A stretch of DNA of 64,000 nucleotides, from positions 703,926 through 767,925 of the forward strand of contig JAOSJL010000001.1 of assembly GCA_027494115.1 (NCBI GenBank), read 5' to 3'. The position numbers were made by a program, and so were the translations under genes. Source of the stretch: Acidimicrobiia bacterium. GTDB lineage: Bacteria > Actinomycetota > Acidimicrobiia > IMCC26256 > JAOSJL01. Positions within the stretch are counted from its first letter, which is position 1. Each line of letters opens with the position of its first letter. A model generated the notes under the pieces. The model searched no databases. It worked only from the letters and a program-made list of their open reading frames with translations, and was not told the origin of the DNA. This document shows positions 45,126-54,898 of the stretch, in pieces.

Positions 45126-45198
45126 GGCCGGGTAGCTCAGTTGGCAGAGCACACGCCTGAAAAGCGTGGGGTCGACGGATCGACGCCGTCCCCGGCCA
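45126..45198 (+). tRNA. tRNA-Phe (GAA)
   Basis: 73-base cloverleaf: acceptor GGCCGGG with CCCGGCC plus A, anticodon loop CTGAAAA (anticodon GAA) on stem CACGC/GCGTG. The T loop reads ATCGACG instead of the usual TTCG…, so position 54 is A. Confidence 0.92.
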
Positions 45199-45289
45199 CT
45201 CGCGACCACGCCGGACCCGTCAGGGCCCGGCGTTTCGCTTGTCTGGTGGTTTGTCCGGTGGGACCCCGATCGGATCTCGGTCAGGAGTT

Positions 45290-45514
45290 TCAGGCTTCGA
45301 CGTCCTCGTCGACCTGGTCGAGGAAGCGCCTGATCTCGGAGGCACGGAAGCGGCGGTGACCGCCGAGCGTGCGGATCGCCGAGATCTTGCCGGCACGGGC
45401 CCAGCGGGTCACGGTCTTCGGGTTGACGCGGAACATGGCCGCGACCTCCGACGGCGTGAGCAGCTCGTCGTGCTCGATCGGGTTCTGCATCGGATCTCCG
45501 GTTCCCTTGGTCAT
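45290..45514 (-). CDS. bldC: BldC-family helix-turn-helix regulator
   Basis: 74-residue DNA-binding protein with the BldC core LLTPSEVAAMFRVNPKTVTRWARAGK and IRTLGGHRRFRASEIRRFL. In Streptomyces BldC controls development and binds direct repeats. Start ATG 45514; ATG 45490 is an alternative. It is divergent from parA over a 357-base region. Confidence 0.93.
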   Translation of the reverse strand: MTKGTGDPMQNPIEHDELLTPSEVAAMFRVNPKTVTRWARAGKISAIRTLGGHRRFRASEIRRFLDQVDEDVEA

Positions 45515-45738
45515 CTCTCTCCGCCTTCATCGCTTGTGGTCAGTGGCCGGGTCAGGCGCCGGGGATTCTTCGATATCCCCCGGTACACCCGGAGTGTCCC
45601 TTTCACAACCTAGGATATCGGTTGCGTATTCCGCGTGGCTATAGCTTGATGGTGTCATTCTAACGCGCCCAATCGGACTAGTTATCCAGCCGTGCCCCAT
45701 ACACCCTGTATGAAGGACGGCGGTCTGTGCGCGATTCT

Positions 45739-45758
45739 CGTGTGACGAAGGCCACACG
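45739..45758. promoter_or_regulatory. hairpin upstream of parA (1)
   Basis: CGTGTG (45739-45744) and CACACG (45753-45758) form a 6-bp stem with an 8-base loop. Confidence 0.35.
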
Positions 45759-45772
45759 CGCACTCCTTGCCT

Positions 45773-45798
45773 GTCACCGTCCGTAGAGACACGGTGAC
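45773..45798. promoter_or_regulatory. hairpin upstream of parA (2)
   Basis: GTCACCGT (45773-45780) and ACGGTGAC (45791-45798) form an 8-bp perfect stem with a 10-base loop. It could be a leader structure or a protein-binding palindrome. Confidence 0.4.
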
Positions 45799-45871
45799 GC
45801 TGAGCGAACTGTTGTGGGAAGCGGCCCCCCGAGCGACCGTGCGGAGGGGAGCGGCCGTACACTCGGGCGCC

Positions 45872-46648
45872 GTGGCACAGATCCTGGCGGTGGCGAACCA
45901 GAAGGGCGGGGTGGCCAAGACCACCACGACCCACACTCTCGGCGTGGCGCTCGCGGAGCTCGGTGACCGGGTGCTGCTCGTCGACCTCGACGCTCAGGCC
46001 TGCCTCACCTGGGCTCTCGGCCTCGACCCCGAGGCTCTTCGCGTCACCCTCCACGATGTGCTCACCGGCAGCGTCTCAGCCGCCGAGGCGATCACCACCA
46101 CGGACAAGGTGGACGTGTTGCCGGCCGCCATCGACCTCGCCGGCTCGGAGGTCCATCTCCTCACCAAGACGGGTCGCGAACACGCTCTCGCCCGCGCCCT
46201 GCAACCGGTGGTGGACGAGTACGACGTCGTGATCATCGATTGCCCACCGTCGCTCGGGATCCTGACGATCAACGGACTCACCGCCGCGCGCGAAGTTCTG
46301 ATACCCCTACAGTGCGAGACGCTCAGCCACCGCGGCGTCGGCCAACTTCTCGAGACGATCGAGGACGTGCGCTCCTTCACCAACCCCCGCCTGACCGTGC
46401 GCGGCGTCATCCCCACCATGTTCGACGGCAGAACCCGACACGCCCGCGAGGTCCTCGAAGACGTCGGCGAGCGTTACGGCCTTCCCGTCCTCGAGCCACC
46501 CATTCCGAAGTCGATCCGGTTCGCCGAAGCGCCTGCCCGCGGGTTGACGGTGCTCGACCACGCACCCAAGGTGCCCGGAGCCGCCGCGTACCGCGAGCTC
46601 GCCGCGCAGCTCCGTGCGACGCGTGACGACGATCCCACTCAGCCGTGA
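45872..46648 (+). CDS. parA: ParA-family ATPase
   Basis: 258-residue ParA/Soj-type ATPase. Deviant Walker A is NQKGGVAKTTTTHTLG, followed by VLLVDLDAQACLTWALG and Walker B VVIIDCPPSLGILT. Such proteins position chromosomes, plasmids or protein clusters. No ParB partner is adjacent, so this is an orphan and may serve cargo other than the chromosome. Start GTG 45872. The next gene overlaps its stop (GTGA). Confidence 0.93.
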   Translation: MAQILAVANQKGGVAKTTTTHTLGVALAELGDRVLLVDLDAQACLTWALGLDPEALRVTLHDVLTGSVSAAEAITTTDKVDVLPAAIDLAGSEVHLLTKTGREHALARALQPVVDEYDVVIIDCPPSLGILTINGLTAAREVLIPLQCETLSHRGVGQLLETIEDVRSFTNPRLTVRGVIPTMFDGRTRHAREVLEDVGERYGLPVLEPPIPKSIRFAEAPARGLTVLDHAPKVPGAAAYRELAAQLRATRDDDPTQP

Positions 46649-46986
46649 CCGACGAGGTCGCGAAGAGCGAGGCCCTGAGCAACCCCGGGGCGAGCGGTAA
46701 GCGGGCTCTCTACTCACGCCCGATGCCCGACTCGGCCGTGGGACCGGATGGGCCGACTCCCCGAGCGCCCGGCAAGGAGGCCCTCTACTCCACGGCCCAA
46801 CGCCAAGCCGGGACGGTCGTTCTCGAGTGTTCCTCGTGCGGGGCGCGCACGCGGGTTCCCTATACCGAGTTCGCCCGCCGGCATCTGCCGTTCTGGCTCT
46901 GGATCCCCGGTAAGCGCCACTCCCGGCTCATGCGCTGCCCTGCGTGCGAGGAACGAACCTGGGTCGGAGCCCGCTGGCTCCTCTGA
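46645..46986 (+). CDS. small zinc-ribbon protein coupled to parA
   Basis: 113 residues. An N-terminal disordered part with two repeats of (G)KxALYSxxx (GKRALYSRP and GKEALYSTA) is followed by a four-cysteine zinc ribbon (LECSSCGARTRV … MRCPACEERTWVG). Start GTG 46645 overlaps the parA stop. It may be an adaptor for ParA. Unknown family to me. Confidence 0.72.
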   Translation: MTDEVAKSEALSNPGASGKRALYSRPMPDSAVGPDGPTPRAPGKEALYSTAQRQAGTVVLECSSCGARTRVPYTEFARRHLPFWLWIPGKRHSRLMRCPACEERTWVGARWLL

Positions 46987-47040
46987 ACGGCAATCGAAGC
47001 GTCACCCAGGCGGCTGCGCCACTCCACCGGGACGCGGCTC

Positions 47041-48096
47041 CTACCGCGAGATGCGGACGCTGCCCGAGCCTTCGGTGATCTCCCCGACGAGCCAGGCGTC
47101 GTGACCTGCGGTGCGCGCCACATCGACGGCCCGCAACGCGTCACTCGGGGCCACGACCGCCAGCATTCCGAGACCGAGGTTGAACACTTTCTCCATCTCG
47201 TCCTCGGGAACGTCACCTGCTTCGCGGATCTCACCGAAGATCCGGCGTTCCTCCCAGCGTCCGCGGTCGACCACCGCGTCGCACCGGCCGGGAAGCACAC
47301 GTGCCAGGTTGCCGGGAATCCCGCCACCGGTCACATGCGCGAACGCGTGCACGTCGACCTGACGGCGCAGATCGGCCATGGCAGGCGCGTAGATCACGCT
47401 CGGCCGCAGCAGTTCCTCGCCGAGCGAGTGGTGAGCGCCGTCCCATGCGGGACCGTCGAGGCTCCGGTCGGCCACGTCGAGGAGTGCCGCGCGTGCGAGT
47501 GAGTACCCGTTGCACCGCAGACCCCCGCTGCCGAGACCGACGACCCGGTCGCCCGGCACCACGCCCGACGGCAGGACCTGCGCGCGCTCGACCACCCCGA
47601 CCGCCATTCCGACCAGGTCGAACTCGCCGGGTTGCATGATCCCCGGGTGCTCCGACATCTCGCCTCCGAGCAACGCTGCCCCCGCCTGGCGGCAGCCTTC
47701 GGCAACGCCTGCCACGAGGTCGTCGACGAGGTCGGGATCGAGCTTGCCGAGCGAGATGTAGTCGAGGAAGAAGAGCGGCTCGGCGCCCTGCACGGCGATG
47801 TCGTCGACCGACATGGCCACGAGGTCGATGCCGATGCTCTCGAAGTTCCCGACCATTCGCGCCACGATCGACTTCGTACCGACGCCGTCGGTGGACGACA
47901 CGAGCAGCGGCTCCCGGTACCGGGTCGGATCGAACGCGAACAGGCCACCGAAACCACCGATGTCGCCGACGACCTCGGGCCGGAAGGTGCTGCGGACGTG
48001 TTCCTTGATGCGTTCGACCGCGTGCTCGCCCGCTGCGATGTCGACGCCGGAGTCTTCGTAGGTGAGCGGACGCCCCTCCCGTTTGTGACTGCTCAC
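47041..48096 (-). CDS. purM: phosphoribosylformylglycinamidine cyclo-ligase
   Basis: 351-residue AIR synthetase, purine step 5. Conserved blocks: EDSGVDIAAGEHAVERIK, VSSTDGVGTKSIVA, LGGEMSEHPGIMQPGEFDLVGMAVG and HVTGGGIPGNLARVLP. Start GTG 48096 overlaps the purF stop (GTGA), so it is translated after purF. Confidence 0.96.
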   Translation of the reverse strand: MSSHKREGRPLTYEDSGVDIAAGEHAVERIKEHVRSTFRPEVVGDIGGFGGLFAFDPTRYREPLLVSSTDGVGTKSIVARMVGNFESIGIDLVAMSVDDIAVQGAEPLFFLDYISLGKLDPDLVDDLVAGVAEGCRQAGAALLGGEMSEHPGIMQPGEFDLVGMAVGVVERAQVLPSGVVPGDRVVGLGSGGLRCNGYSLARAALLDVADRSLDGPAWDGAHHSLGEELLRPSVIYAPAMADLRRQVDVHAFAHVTGGGIPGNLARVLPGRCDAVVDRGRWEERRIFGEIREAGDVPEDEMEKVFNLGLGMLAVVAPSDALRAVDVARTAGHDAWLVGEITEGSGSVRISR

Positions 48097-49598
48097 GCGT
48101 GGGCGCCCTCGTCGTCAGATGGTTCGTCGAGTGGTTCGGCGAGCAACTGCTCCGAAAGATCGTCGGTGGTCATCTCGAGAACATCCTTCGAGAGCGACTC
48201 GGGGATCGGGACCGGATACTCACCCGAGAGACACGCGGTGCAGAACGAGCCCGGTGACGCACCGGTCGCCGCGACGAGGCGGTCGAGTTCGAGATACGCG
48301 AGCGAGTCGGCACCGATGTAGTCGCCGATCTCACCGACCGACATGTCGGCGGCCAGGAGCTCCGAGCGACGCCCGGTGTCCATCCCGTAGAAGCACGGCC
48401 ACCGGTATGGCGGTGACGAGATCCGCAGGTGCACCTCCTTGGCGCCGGATTCCCGCAGCATCTTGACGATCTGGCGGGTGGTGGTGCCCCGCACCACGGA
48501 ATCGTCGACCACGACGACCGACTTCCCCTTGATGTTCTCCACGAGGGGATTCAACTTGAGGCGCACGCCCATACCGCGCATCTGCTGGTTGGGCGCGATG
48601 AAGGTTCGCCCGACATAGCGGTTCTTCACGAGGCCGTCGCCGTAGGGGATTCCGCTGGCGCGGGCGAAGCCCTGGGCCGCGGGGATTCCCGATTCGGGCA
48701 CGGGCATGACCATGTCGGCACGAGCCGGTGCCTGTTCGGCGAGCGACTCGCCCATGCGTTGGCGCGCGGCGTGCACGCCCTGCCCGTAGAGGTCGGTGTC
48801 GGGACGGGAGAAGTACACGAACTCGAACAGACACAGCGTCGGTTCGGGCTTCGCCCACTGGAACTCCCGTAGGCCCGAGGCGTCGATCACCACGATCTCT
48901 CCAGGCTGCACATCGCGTACGAAGTGGGCGCCCACGATGTCGAGCGCGGCAGATTCGCTGGCGAGAACCCACCCGCCTTCCAGGCGACCGACCACCAACG
49001 GACGGAACCCGTGGCGGTCGCGCACACCCACGAGGTGAGCGTCATCCATCACGACGAGCGAAAAGGCACCCTCGAGCTCCGGGAGCGTCGCGAGGAGGGA
49101 CTCCTCGAGGTCGCGACCGTCGGCCCGGTCGTGGTTTCCCCACTCGCGGCCCATCATCGCCGCAATGAGGTCGGAGTCGCTGGTGGAATCGGCAACCGAG
49201 GCGCTGGGCATCATTCCCGGGAGTTGGCCGAGCCCCCCGGCGAGCTCCTCGGTGTTGGTCAGGTTGCCGTTGTGGGCGAGCGCAAAGCCGGCGTTGCCCA
49301 CGGAGCGGTAGACGGGTTGCGCGTTGCGCCAGTCGCTCGTACCGGTCGTGGAGTAGCGCACGTGTCCGATGGCGAGGTGTCCTTCGAGAGCAGCGAGACG
49401 CTGCTCGTCGAATACCTGGGTGACGAGGCCCATGTCCTTGACAACGGTGATCGTCTCGCCGTCGCTGGCCGCGATGCCCGCCGACTCCTGACCCCGGTGC
49501 TGGAGTGCATAGATGCCGTAGTACGCCTGGCCCGCCACGGGTTGGCCGGGAGCGTAGACACCGAAGACACCGCAGGACTCGCCCACACCAGTTTCCAC
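48093..49598 (-). CDS. purF: amidophosphoribosyltransferase
   Basis: 501-residue glutamine amidotransferase/PRPP transferase, the committed purine step. A short propeptide (METGVGES) precedes the nucleophile cysteine in CGVFGVYAPG. The glutaminase (LQHRGQESAGIA; GHVRYSTTG) and the PRPP loop (VVVDDSVVRGTTTRQIV) are intact. The start GTG 49598 is the family N-terminus. Confidence 0.97.
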   Translation of the reverse strand: METGVGESCGVFGVYAPGQPVAGQAYYGIYALQHRGQESAGIAASDGETITVVKDMGLVTQVFDEQRLAALEGHLAIGHVRYSTTGTSDWRNAQPVYRSVGNAGFALAHNGNLTNTEELAGGLGQLPGMMPSASVADSTSDSDLIAAMMGREWGNHDRADGRDLEESLLATLPELEGAFSLVVMDDAHLVGVRDRHGFRPLVVGRLEGGWVLASESAALDIVGAHFVRDVQPGEIVVIDASGLREFQWAKPEPTLCLFEFVYFSRPDTDLYGQGVHAARQRMGESLAEQAPARADMVMPVPESGIPAAQGFARASGIPYGDGLVKNRYVGRTFIAPNQQMRGMGVRLKLNPLVENIKGKSVVVVDDSVVRGTTTRQIVKMLRESGAKEVHLRISSPPYRWPCFYGMDTGRRSELLAADMSVGEIGDYIGADSLAYLELDRLVAATGASPGSFCTACLSGEYPVPIPESLSKDVLEMTTDDLSEQLLAEPLDEPSDDEGAHA

Positions 49599-49705
49599 CG
49601 GTCCAGTATCCCATGTGAGCCCGTACCGTCCGTGCGTCGGGCTCCCGGGTATCGTCGCTGCTCCAGGTGCGCAGCTTCCACATGCGCCCTCCTCAGGAGT
49701 GACAC

Positions 49706-50247
49706 GTGCCCCCCGAATTCCCAGGTTTCTGCCTCTGGTTCACCGGCCTGTCCGGAGCCGGCAAGAGCACGATCGCCAACGAGGTCGTCGAGGAACTACG
49801 CGAGCGCGGTCGTCTCGTGGAGCTCCTCGACGGCGACGAGGTCCGCGAGAACCTGTCCAAGGGTCTGGGCTTCTCCAAGGAGGACCGCGACACGAACATC
49901 CGTCGCATCGGCTACGTAGCGGCGATGCTGGCGCGTAACGGCGTCATCTCGGTGACCGCCGCCATCTCCCCCTACCGGGCGATCCGCGACGAGATTCGGG
50001 GAACATCGAGCACTTCGTCGAGGTCTACGTGGACACCCCGCTCGAGGTATGCGAGGAACGCGACGTGAAGGGTCTCTACGCCAAGGCCCGCGATGGAGAG
50101 ATCCCGCAGTTCACCGGCGTGTCCGATCCCTACGAGGAGCCCCTCTCCCCCGAGGTGCGGGTCCTCACCCACGACCGTGACACCGCGGGTTCCGCCGCGC
50201 AGATCGTCAGCTACCTCGAAGAGGCGAAGCTGCTCGCTCCGGAGTGA
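49706..50247 (+). CDS. cysC: adenylylsulfate (APS) kinase, frameshifted
   Basis: About 180-residue APS kinase that phosphorylates APS to PAPS. Walker [39 protein letters not shown], and in the second frame [30 protein letters not shown]. One G is missing in the run 49998-50001. Plus-strand insertion between purF and purL. No other assimilatory genes are seen here. Confidence 0.9.
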
Positions 50248-50309
50248 GCGGCGCGTGTGAGACTCAGACGTGACAAGAACCGCCTCAGAGATCGCCTGAG
50301 CAGGACCCC

Positions 50310-51161
50310 ATGATCGACCTGCACTCCCACTCCACCGTTTCCGACGGCACCGACTCGCCCACCGAGATACTCCGACTCGCCTCCGACGCCGGCCTGAACG
50401 CGCTGGCGCTGAGCGACCACGACACGCTCGATCACCTCGACGAGGCGAGCACCGCGGCCGATCGCTTCGGTGTGCGGCTGATCCCGGCCTGCGAGATCTC
50501 GTGCGAGGTGGGCGACCGTGCGCCGGGGACGATGCACCTGCTCGTGTACTTCCTCGACGACCCGAACGGCCCACTCGGCTCACGGCTCGCCGCGGTGCGG
50601 GACTCACGCGAGAACCGCAACACGAACATCGTGAAGCGGCTCAACGAGCTCGGTGTCGAGATCACGATCGACGAGGTGCTCGAGGTCGCCGGTGACGGCA
50701 CCGTCGGCCGTCCGCACATCGCCGACGTCCTCATGGCGCGCGGCCACGTCGAGTCGGTGCAGGAGGCCTTCGACCGCTGGCTCGCGAAGGGGCAGCCCGC
50801 GTACGTCGAACGGCTCCGTCTCGGCCCGGAGGAATCGATCGAGTTGGCGCACGCCGGCAATGCCGTCACGTCGATCGCCCACCCCACCACCCTCGACCTC
50901 GAGGACGACGACCTCGAGAGCTTCATCGCGGAGATGGCCGCGTCGGGACTCGACGCCCTCGAATGCGTGTACTCGCGCTACACCCCCGAACAGCGCACGT
51001 CGTTCAGCGATCTCGCCGGTCGTCACGGTCTGGCCGTCACAGGAGGATCCGACTACCACGGAACGTACAAGCCCGGCCTGCGCCTCGGCGTGGGTGAAGG
51101 CGACCTGGCTGTACCCGATGAGCTCCTGACCGCGCTCGAGGCGCGCCGACCGGCCGGCTGA
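50310..51161 (+). CDS. PHP-domain phosphoesterase
   Basis: 283-residue PHP family protein. Metal motifs: IDLHSHSTVSDGTDSP, LSDHDTLDHLDEA and later GSDYHGTYKPGLRLG. Members include 3',5'-nucleoside bisphosphate and RNA/DNA exonuclease-like phosphatases. Near cysC, a PAP phosphatase role would fit but is inference. Confidence 0.88.
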   Translation: MIDLHSHSTVSDGTDSPTEILRLASDAGLNALALSDHDTLDHLDEASTAADRFGVRLIPACEISCEVGDRAPGTMHLLVYFLDDPNGPLGSRLAAVRDSRENRNTNIVKRLNELGVEITIDEVLEVAGDGTVGRPHIADVLMARGHVESVQEAFDRWLAKGQPAYVERLRLGPEESIELAHAGNAVTSIAHPTTLDLEDDDLESFIAEMAASGLDALECVYSRYTPEQRTSFSDLAGRHGLAVTGGSDYHGTYKPGLRLGVGEGDLAVPDELLTALEARRPAG

Positions 51162-51177
51162 GCAGGCAGACCGGGGC

Positions 51178-53580
51178 TCAGACCCGGGGCGCCAGGTCCG
51201 CGCCGACGGCATCGGGAATCGGGCGGCGCCAGGCTTCGGTTGCGGCGTCGAGCGTCACGTCGAAGCCACCGCCTCCACTCCTACGTGCCACGAGCCGCGC
51301 GGCACCCTCGGTCGCGTCTGTGTGGCCGACGAGCGCGCCGGGAACTCCGGCGCCGGCCGCCAGTTCGAGGACCTCGTCGACACCCGAGGGCTCGACGCCG
51401 AGGATCACGCGCGACGCCGACTCGGCGAAACAAAGCGCACCCGTCGGCACGGCATCGCCCGAATCTGCTCCGGCGGAACCCACTGCGGCGACCGGCACCG
51501 CGTCGAGATCGACCGTGAATCCGACACCGCCGGTGATCGCCATCTCGGCCAACGCGACGGCGAGGCCTCCGTCGGAACAGTCGTGGACGGCGACCACGTC
51601 GGGACGCCCGACCACGTCGACAAGTAGGTCGTGGAGAGCCGCCGCGCGTCCGAGGTCGGCCGCGGGTGGCCTGCCACCGTCGAGACCGTGGCTCCGAGCC
51701 CACTGTGTACCGCCGGTCTCCTCGGCGGTCTCGCCGAGCACCACGATCGAGACACCCGGCCGCAGAGCCGTCTGCGGAGGTGGTTCGGCGAGATCCTCGA
51801 TCACACCGACGACGCCCACCACGGGCGTCGGGTCGATGTCGGATCCGTCAGACTCGTTGTAGAAGCTCACGTTTCCACCGACAACCGGAATCCCGAGCGC
51901 CACGCACGCCTCCCGCATGCCGTCGACGACCTCGCTGAACTGCCACATCACTTCGGGGTGCTCGGGGTTGCCGAAGTTGAGGCAGTTGACCAGAGCCCGG
52001 GCTTGCGCGCCGGTGCAGGCGACGTTGCGCGCCGCCTCGATGACGGTGAGACGTGCACCGGTTCGCGGGTCGAGGCGACAGAAGCGTGCATTGCCGTCGG
52101 TACTGAGAGCCAGGCCACGCTGCGTTCCCTCGAGACGCAGAACGGCCGCGTCGTGACCCGGACCGACGACCGTGTTGAGAAACAGCTGATGGTCGTACTG
52201 GTGCCACACCCACGACTTGTCGGCGATGTCGGGGATCGACAGCAGCGCCAGGAGCTCGTTGGAACAGTCGTCGTTCGTTCCGGGCGCCGCACGGAGACGT
52301 GGCGCGGGGTCGTCGGCCGCCACGGCGTCGCGGTCCGCCGGCGGAGCGAGCGGCCGGTCGTAGACCGGGCCGTCGCCGAGGCTCCCCGCGGGCACGTCGG
52401 CGACCGGTGCTCGGTCGGAGTCTGGGATGAGCGCTTGTTCACCGCCCGGTGGGGGCGGATTGGAGCCGGCGACTCCGAGGGCGTCGAACGTGCCGTTGAA
52501 TACGCGGAACCGTCCCGTGTCGGTGACACGCCCGACGACCGCCGATCGGATCTCCCACCGGTCACACAGACCGATGACCTCGTCGAGGTTCTCCGGCGTC
52601 ACGATGGCGAGCATCCGCTCCTGGCTCTCGGAGGTGAGCACCTCCACCGGAGTCATACCCGGCTCGCGTCGGGGTACCCGCGCCACGTCGAGATCCATGC
52701 CCGCACCCGCGTTGGCCGCTGTTTCGGATGCTGCGCAGGAAATCCCCGCTGCTCCGAGGTCCTGCACACCCACGGCGAGACCCGCTTCGAGCAGCGCCAG
52801 GCAGGCCTCGATGAGCTTCTTCTCCTCGAACGGGTCGCCGACCTGCACCGACGGACGCTTCTCGTCGTCGCCCTCCTCGAAGCCCGCCGACGCCAGCACG
52901 CTCGCGCCCCCGATTCCGTCACGACCCGTCGCGGCTCCGAGCAGCACGGCGAGATTGCCTTCACCCTCGGCACGAGCGAGGACCATCCGCTCCTGAGGGA
53001 GGACGCCGAGGCAGAGCACGTTGACGAGCGGGTTGTCGCGGTAGCTCTCGTCGAACATCACCTCACCGCCGACGGTGGGGACACCCACTGCGTTGCCGTA
53101 GCCGCTGATACCGGCCACGACACCCTCGAACAGGTAGCGGACCCGGGGATCGTCGAGTCGCCCGAAACGGAGCGGATCCATGAGGGCGATCGGGCGCGCT
53201 CCCATCGAGAAGATGTCGCGGATGATCCCACCGACGCCGGTGGCGGCACCCTGATAGGGCTCGACGGCGGACGGGTGGTTGTGGCTCTCGATGCGGATCG
53301 CCACGGCCAACCCATCGCCGACGTCGATCACACCGGCTCCCTCGCCTGGTCCGACGAGTACCCACGGCGCCTCGGTGGGCAGCCGCCGCAGGTGGGTACG
53401 CGACGACTTGTACGAGCAGTGTTCGGACCACATCACGGCGTACATCGCCAGTTCTTCGTCGCTGGGTGCGCGACCGAGGAGAGCGACGACGGCCTCGTGC
53501 TCCTCATCGGTGAGACCGAGTTGCCGATGGAGCGGAACGCCGCTGAACATGTCGTCGTTGTTCAGACCCGTGTCGGACAT
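51178..53580 (-). CDS. purL: phosphoribosylformylglycinamidine synthase, large subunit
   Basis: 800-residue small-type PurL, which works with separate PurQ and PurS. Conserved blocks: [59 protein letters not shown] and [17 protein letters not shown]-dependent FGAM synthesis from FGAR. ATG 53580 (GTG 53583 next to it). It is not followed by purM directly; the two sets are separated by cysC and the PHP gene on the other strand. Confidence 0.97.
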   Translation of the reverse strand: MSDTGLNNDDMFSGVPLHRQLGLTDEEHEAVVALLGRAPSDEELAMYAVMWSEHCSYKSSRTHLRRLPTEAPWVLVGPGEGAGVIDVGDGLAVAIRIESHNHPSAVEPYQGAATGVGGIIRDIFSMGARPIALMDPLRFGRLDDPRVRYLFEGVVAGISGYGNAVGVPTVGGEVMFDESYRDNPLVNVLCLGVLPQERMVLARAEGEGNLAVLLGAATGRDGIGGASVLASAGFEEGDDEKRPSVQVGDPFEEKKLIEACLALLEAGLAVGVQDLGAAGISCAASETAANAGAGMDLDVARVPRREPGMTPVEVLTSESQERMLAIVTPENLDEVIGLCDRWEIRSAVVGRVTDTGRFRVFNGTFDALGVAGSNPPPPGGEQALIPDSDRAPVADVPAGSLGDGPVYDRPLAPPADRDAVAADDPAPRLRAAPGTNDDCSNELLALLSIPDIADKSWVWHQYDHQLFLNTVVGPGHDAAVLRLEGTQRGLALSTDGNARFCRLDPRTGARLTVIEAARNVACTGAQARALVNCLNFGNPEHPEVMWQFSEVVDGMREACVALGIPVVGGNVSFYNESDGSDIDPTPVVGVVGVIEDLAEPPPQTALRPGVSIVVLGETAEETGGTQWARSHGLDGGRPPAADLGRAAALHDLLVDVVGRPDVVAVHDCSDGGLAVALAEMAITGGVGFTVDLDAVPVAAVGSAGADSGDAVPTGALCFAESASRVILGVEPSGVDEVLELAAGAGVPGALVGHTDATEGAARLVARRSGGGGFDVTLDAATEAWRRPIPDAVGADLAPRV

Positions 53581-53742
53581 CACGCCGAGCCTAACGGCTG
53601 CTCCGCTGTGGTCTTCGCCGGACGGGCCGGCGGATCGGGTGACTATTGACCGCTTGTTCTGTCTGGACTTTGACGGACTCTCGCGTGTCGTTTAGCGTTC
53701 TCTTCTCCGGTTTCGTTCATCAACTTCTCGGGAGTGTTTTCC

Positions 53743-54136
53743 ATGGCGAAGAAGGCAGCCAGGCGCAGCACGAAGAAGGGTGGGGCGGCCGCGAGCCGTG
53801 CCGTGTCCGAGTACCTGGAATCGCTCGAACACAACAAACCCAAGCGTGGTCGGAAGCGCACGAAGGCCTCTGTGGAGAAGGCGCTGGCGGATGCCGAGGC
53901 AAAACTGGCCGACGCCACACCGGGCCGACGTCCCTCGTGGGCCGAAAAGGTGGTGCAGTTGCGCCGGCAGTTGAACGCCATGGAGGCCAGCGGAGATCAC
54001 GGCGCCAAGGAGGCCGCCTTTGTCAAGGTGGCCGCCGACTACTCGACCCAGAAGGGGATCTCCCTACGCGGCTTGGCGCGAACTCGGTGTCCCGCCGGAC
54101 GTGCTCAAGAAGGCAGGCGTTTCCCGCGGCGCATGA
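53743..54136 (+). CDS. small conserved actinobacterial protein, frameshifted
   Basis: About 130 residues. Lysine-rich N-terminus (MAKKAARRSTKKGG), then AVSEYLESLEHNKPKRGRKRTKASVEKAL, helical AEKVVQLRRQLNAME and EAAFVKVAADYSTQKGIS. The C-terminus AAWRELGVPPDVLKKAGVSRGA lies in another frame; one extra C near 54062-54064 explains it. I know this as a conserved uncharacterised family in actinobacteria, possibly DNA-binding from its basic start. Confidence 0.7.
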
Positions 54137-54150
54137 TCGATTTTCCCGCG

Positions 54151-54210
54151 CTCGATCGCAACGAACTCGATCGCAACGACGTCGCCAGCAACGACGTCGC
54201 CAGCAACGAC
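54151..54210. repeat. 15-bp tandem repeat, four units
   Basis: CTCGATCGCAACGAA, CTCGATCGCAACGAC, then GTCGCCAGCAACGAC twice, exactly head to tail. It lies between the convergent small gene and purQ, 14 bases after both end regions. Confidence 0.88.
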
Positions 54211-54223
54211 GTCACTCGACCAC

Positions 54224-54898
54224 TCAGGCGGGTACCGACGCGGGCGTGAGGAGCGACTCGAGCAGGGGCACGCCGTCGGCAGAGCCGAGAATCGCATCCG
54301 AAGCCCTCTCCGGATGCGGCATGAGGCCCACGACGTTGCGGCCTTCACTGCAGATCCCCGCGATGTCGTCGAGACTCCCGTTCGGATTGTCGACGTAGCG
54401 GAACACGACACGGTCCTGGTCACGCAACTCCGCCAAGGTGCGCTCGTCACACACGTAGTTGCCCTCGAAGTGGTTGACCGGGATCCGCAACACCGATCCG
54501 ACCTGGGCACGATGGGTGAGGGGTGTCGTCGTGGTCTCGACCCGCAGGTCGACGTCCCGGCAGATGAAGCGCAGGTGTTCGTTCTTGCCGAGTGCGCCGG
54601 GAAGTAGCCCTGCTTCGGTGAGGACCTGGAAGCCGTTGCAGATCCCGACGACGGGGCCACCGGCGGCGGCGAACGCGCTCACGGACTCCATGACCGGGGA
54701 AAAGCGCGCGATGGCGCCCGTCCGCAGGTAGTCGCCGTGCGCGAAGCCGCCCGGAATGACGACGGCGTCGAGATCCCCGAGATCACTCTCGCCGTGCCAG
54801 ACGGTACGGGCATCGCCTCCGAGTGCGCCGAGCGACCGGACCATGTCGAGCTCGCAGTTGGTGCCGGGGAACACCACGACGCCGACGCGTGTGCTCAT
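54224..54898 (-). CDS. purQ: phosphoribosylformylglycinamidine synthase, glutaminase subunit
   Basis: 224-residue class I glutamine amidotransferase, ammonia supplier to PurL. VGVVVFPGTNCELDMVRSLG at the start, catalytic cysteine in GGPVVGICNGFQVLTEAGLLPGAL, and the His/Glu pair in VGLMPHPERASD. ATG 54898 overlaps the purS stop (ATGA). Confidence 0.97.
   Translation of the reverse strand: MSTRVGVVVFPGTNCELDMVRSLGALGGDARTVWHGESDLGDLDAVVIPGGFAHGDYLRTGAIARFSPVMESVSAFAAAGGPVVGICNGFQVLTEAGLLPGALGKNEHLRFICRDVDLRVETTTTPLTHRAQVGSVLRIPVNHFEGNYVCDERTLAELRDQDRVVFRYVDNPNGSLDDIAGICSEGRNVVGLMPHPERASDAILGSADGVPLLESLLTPASVPA

Larger units (their letters stand above)
45515..45871. other. 357-base intergenic region between bldC and parA
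   Basis: No gene is visible. It holds two perfect hairpins before parA (45739-45758 and 45773-45798) and an AT-richer stretch (45605-45660) that could hold promoters. I could not fix -35/-10 elements with confidence. Confidence 0.45.

Noticed and set aside
44713..45198. tRNA cluster as an integration site
   Set aside because: No integrase, attachment repeat or foreign genes lie next to it.
51631..53649. 672-codon plus-strand open frame
   Set aside because: It is antisense to purL, has an Arg/Gly-rich composition and shows no family motifs; high GC makes such frames common.
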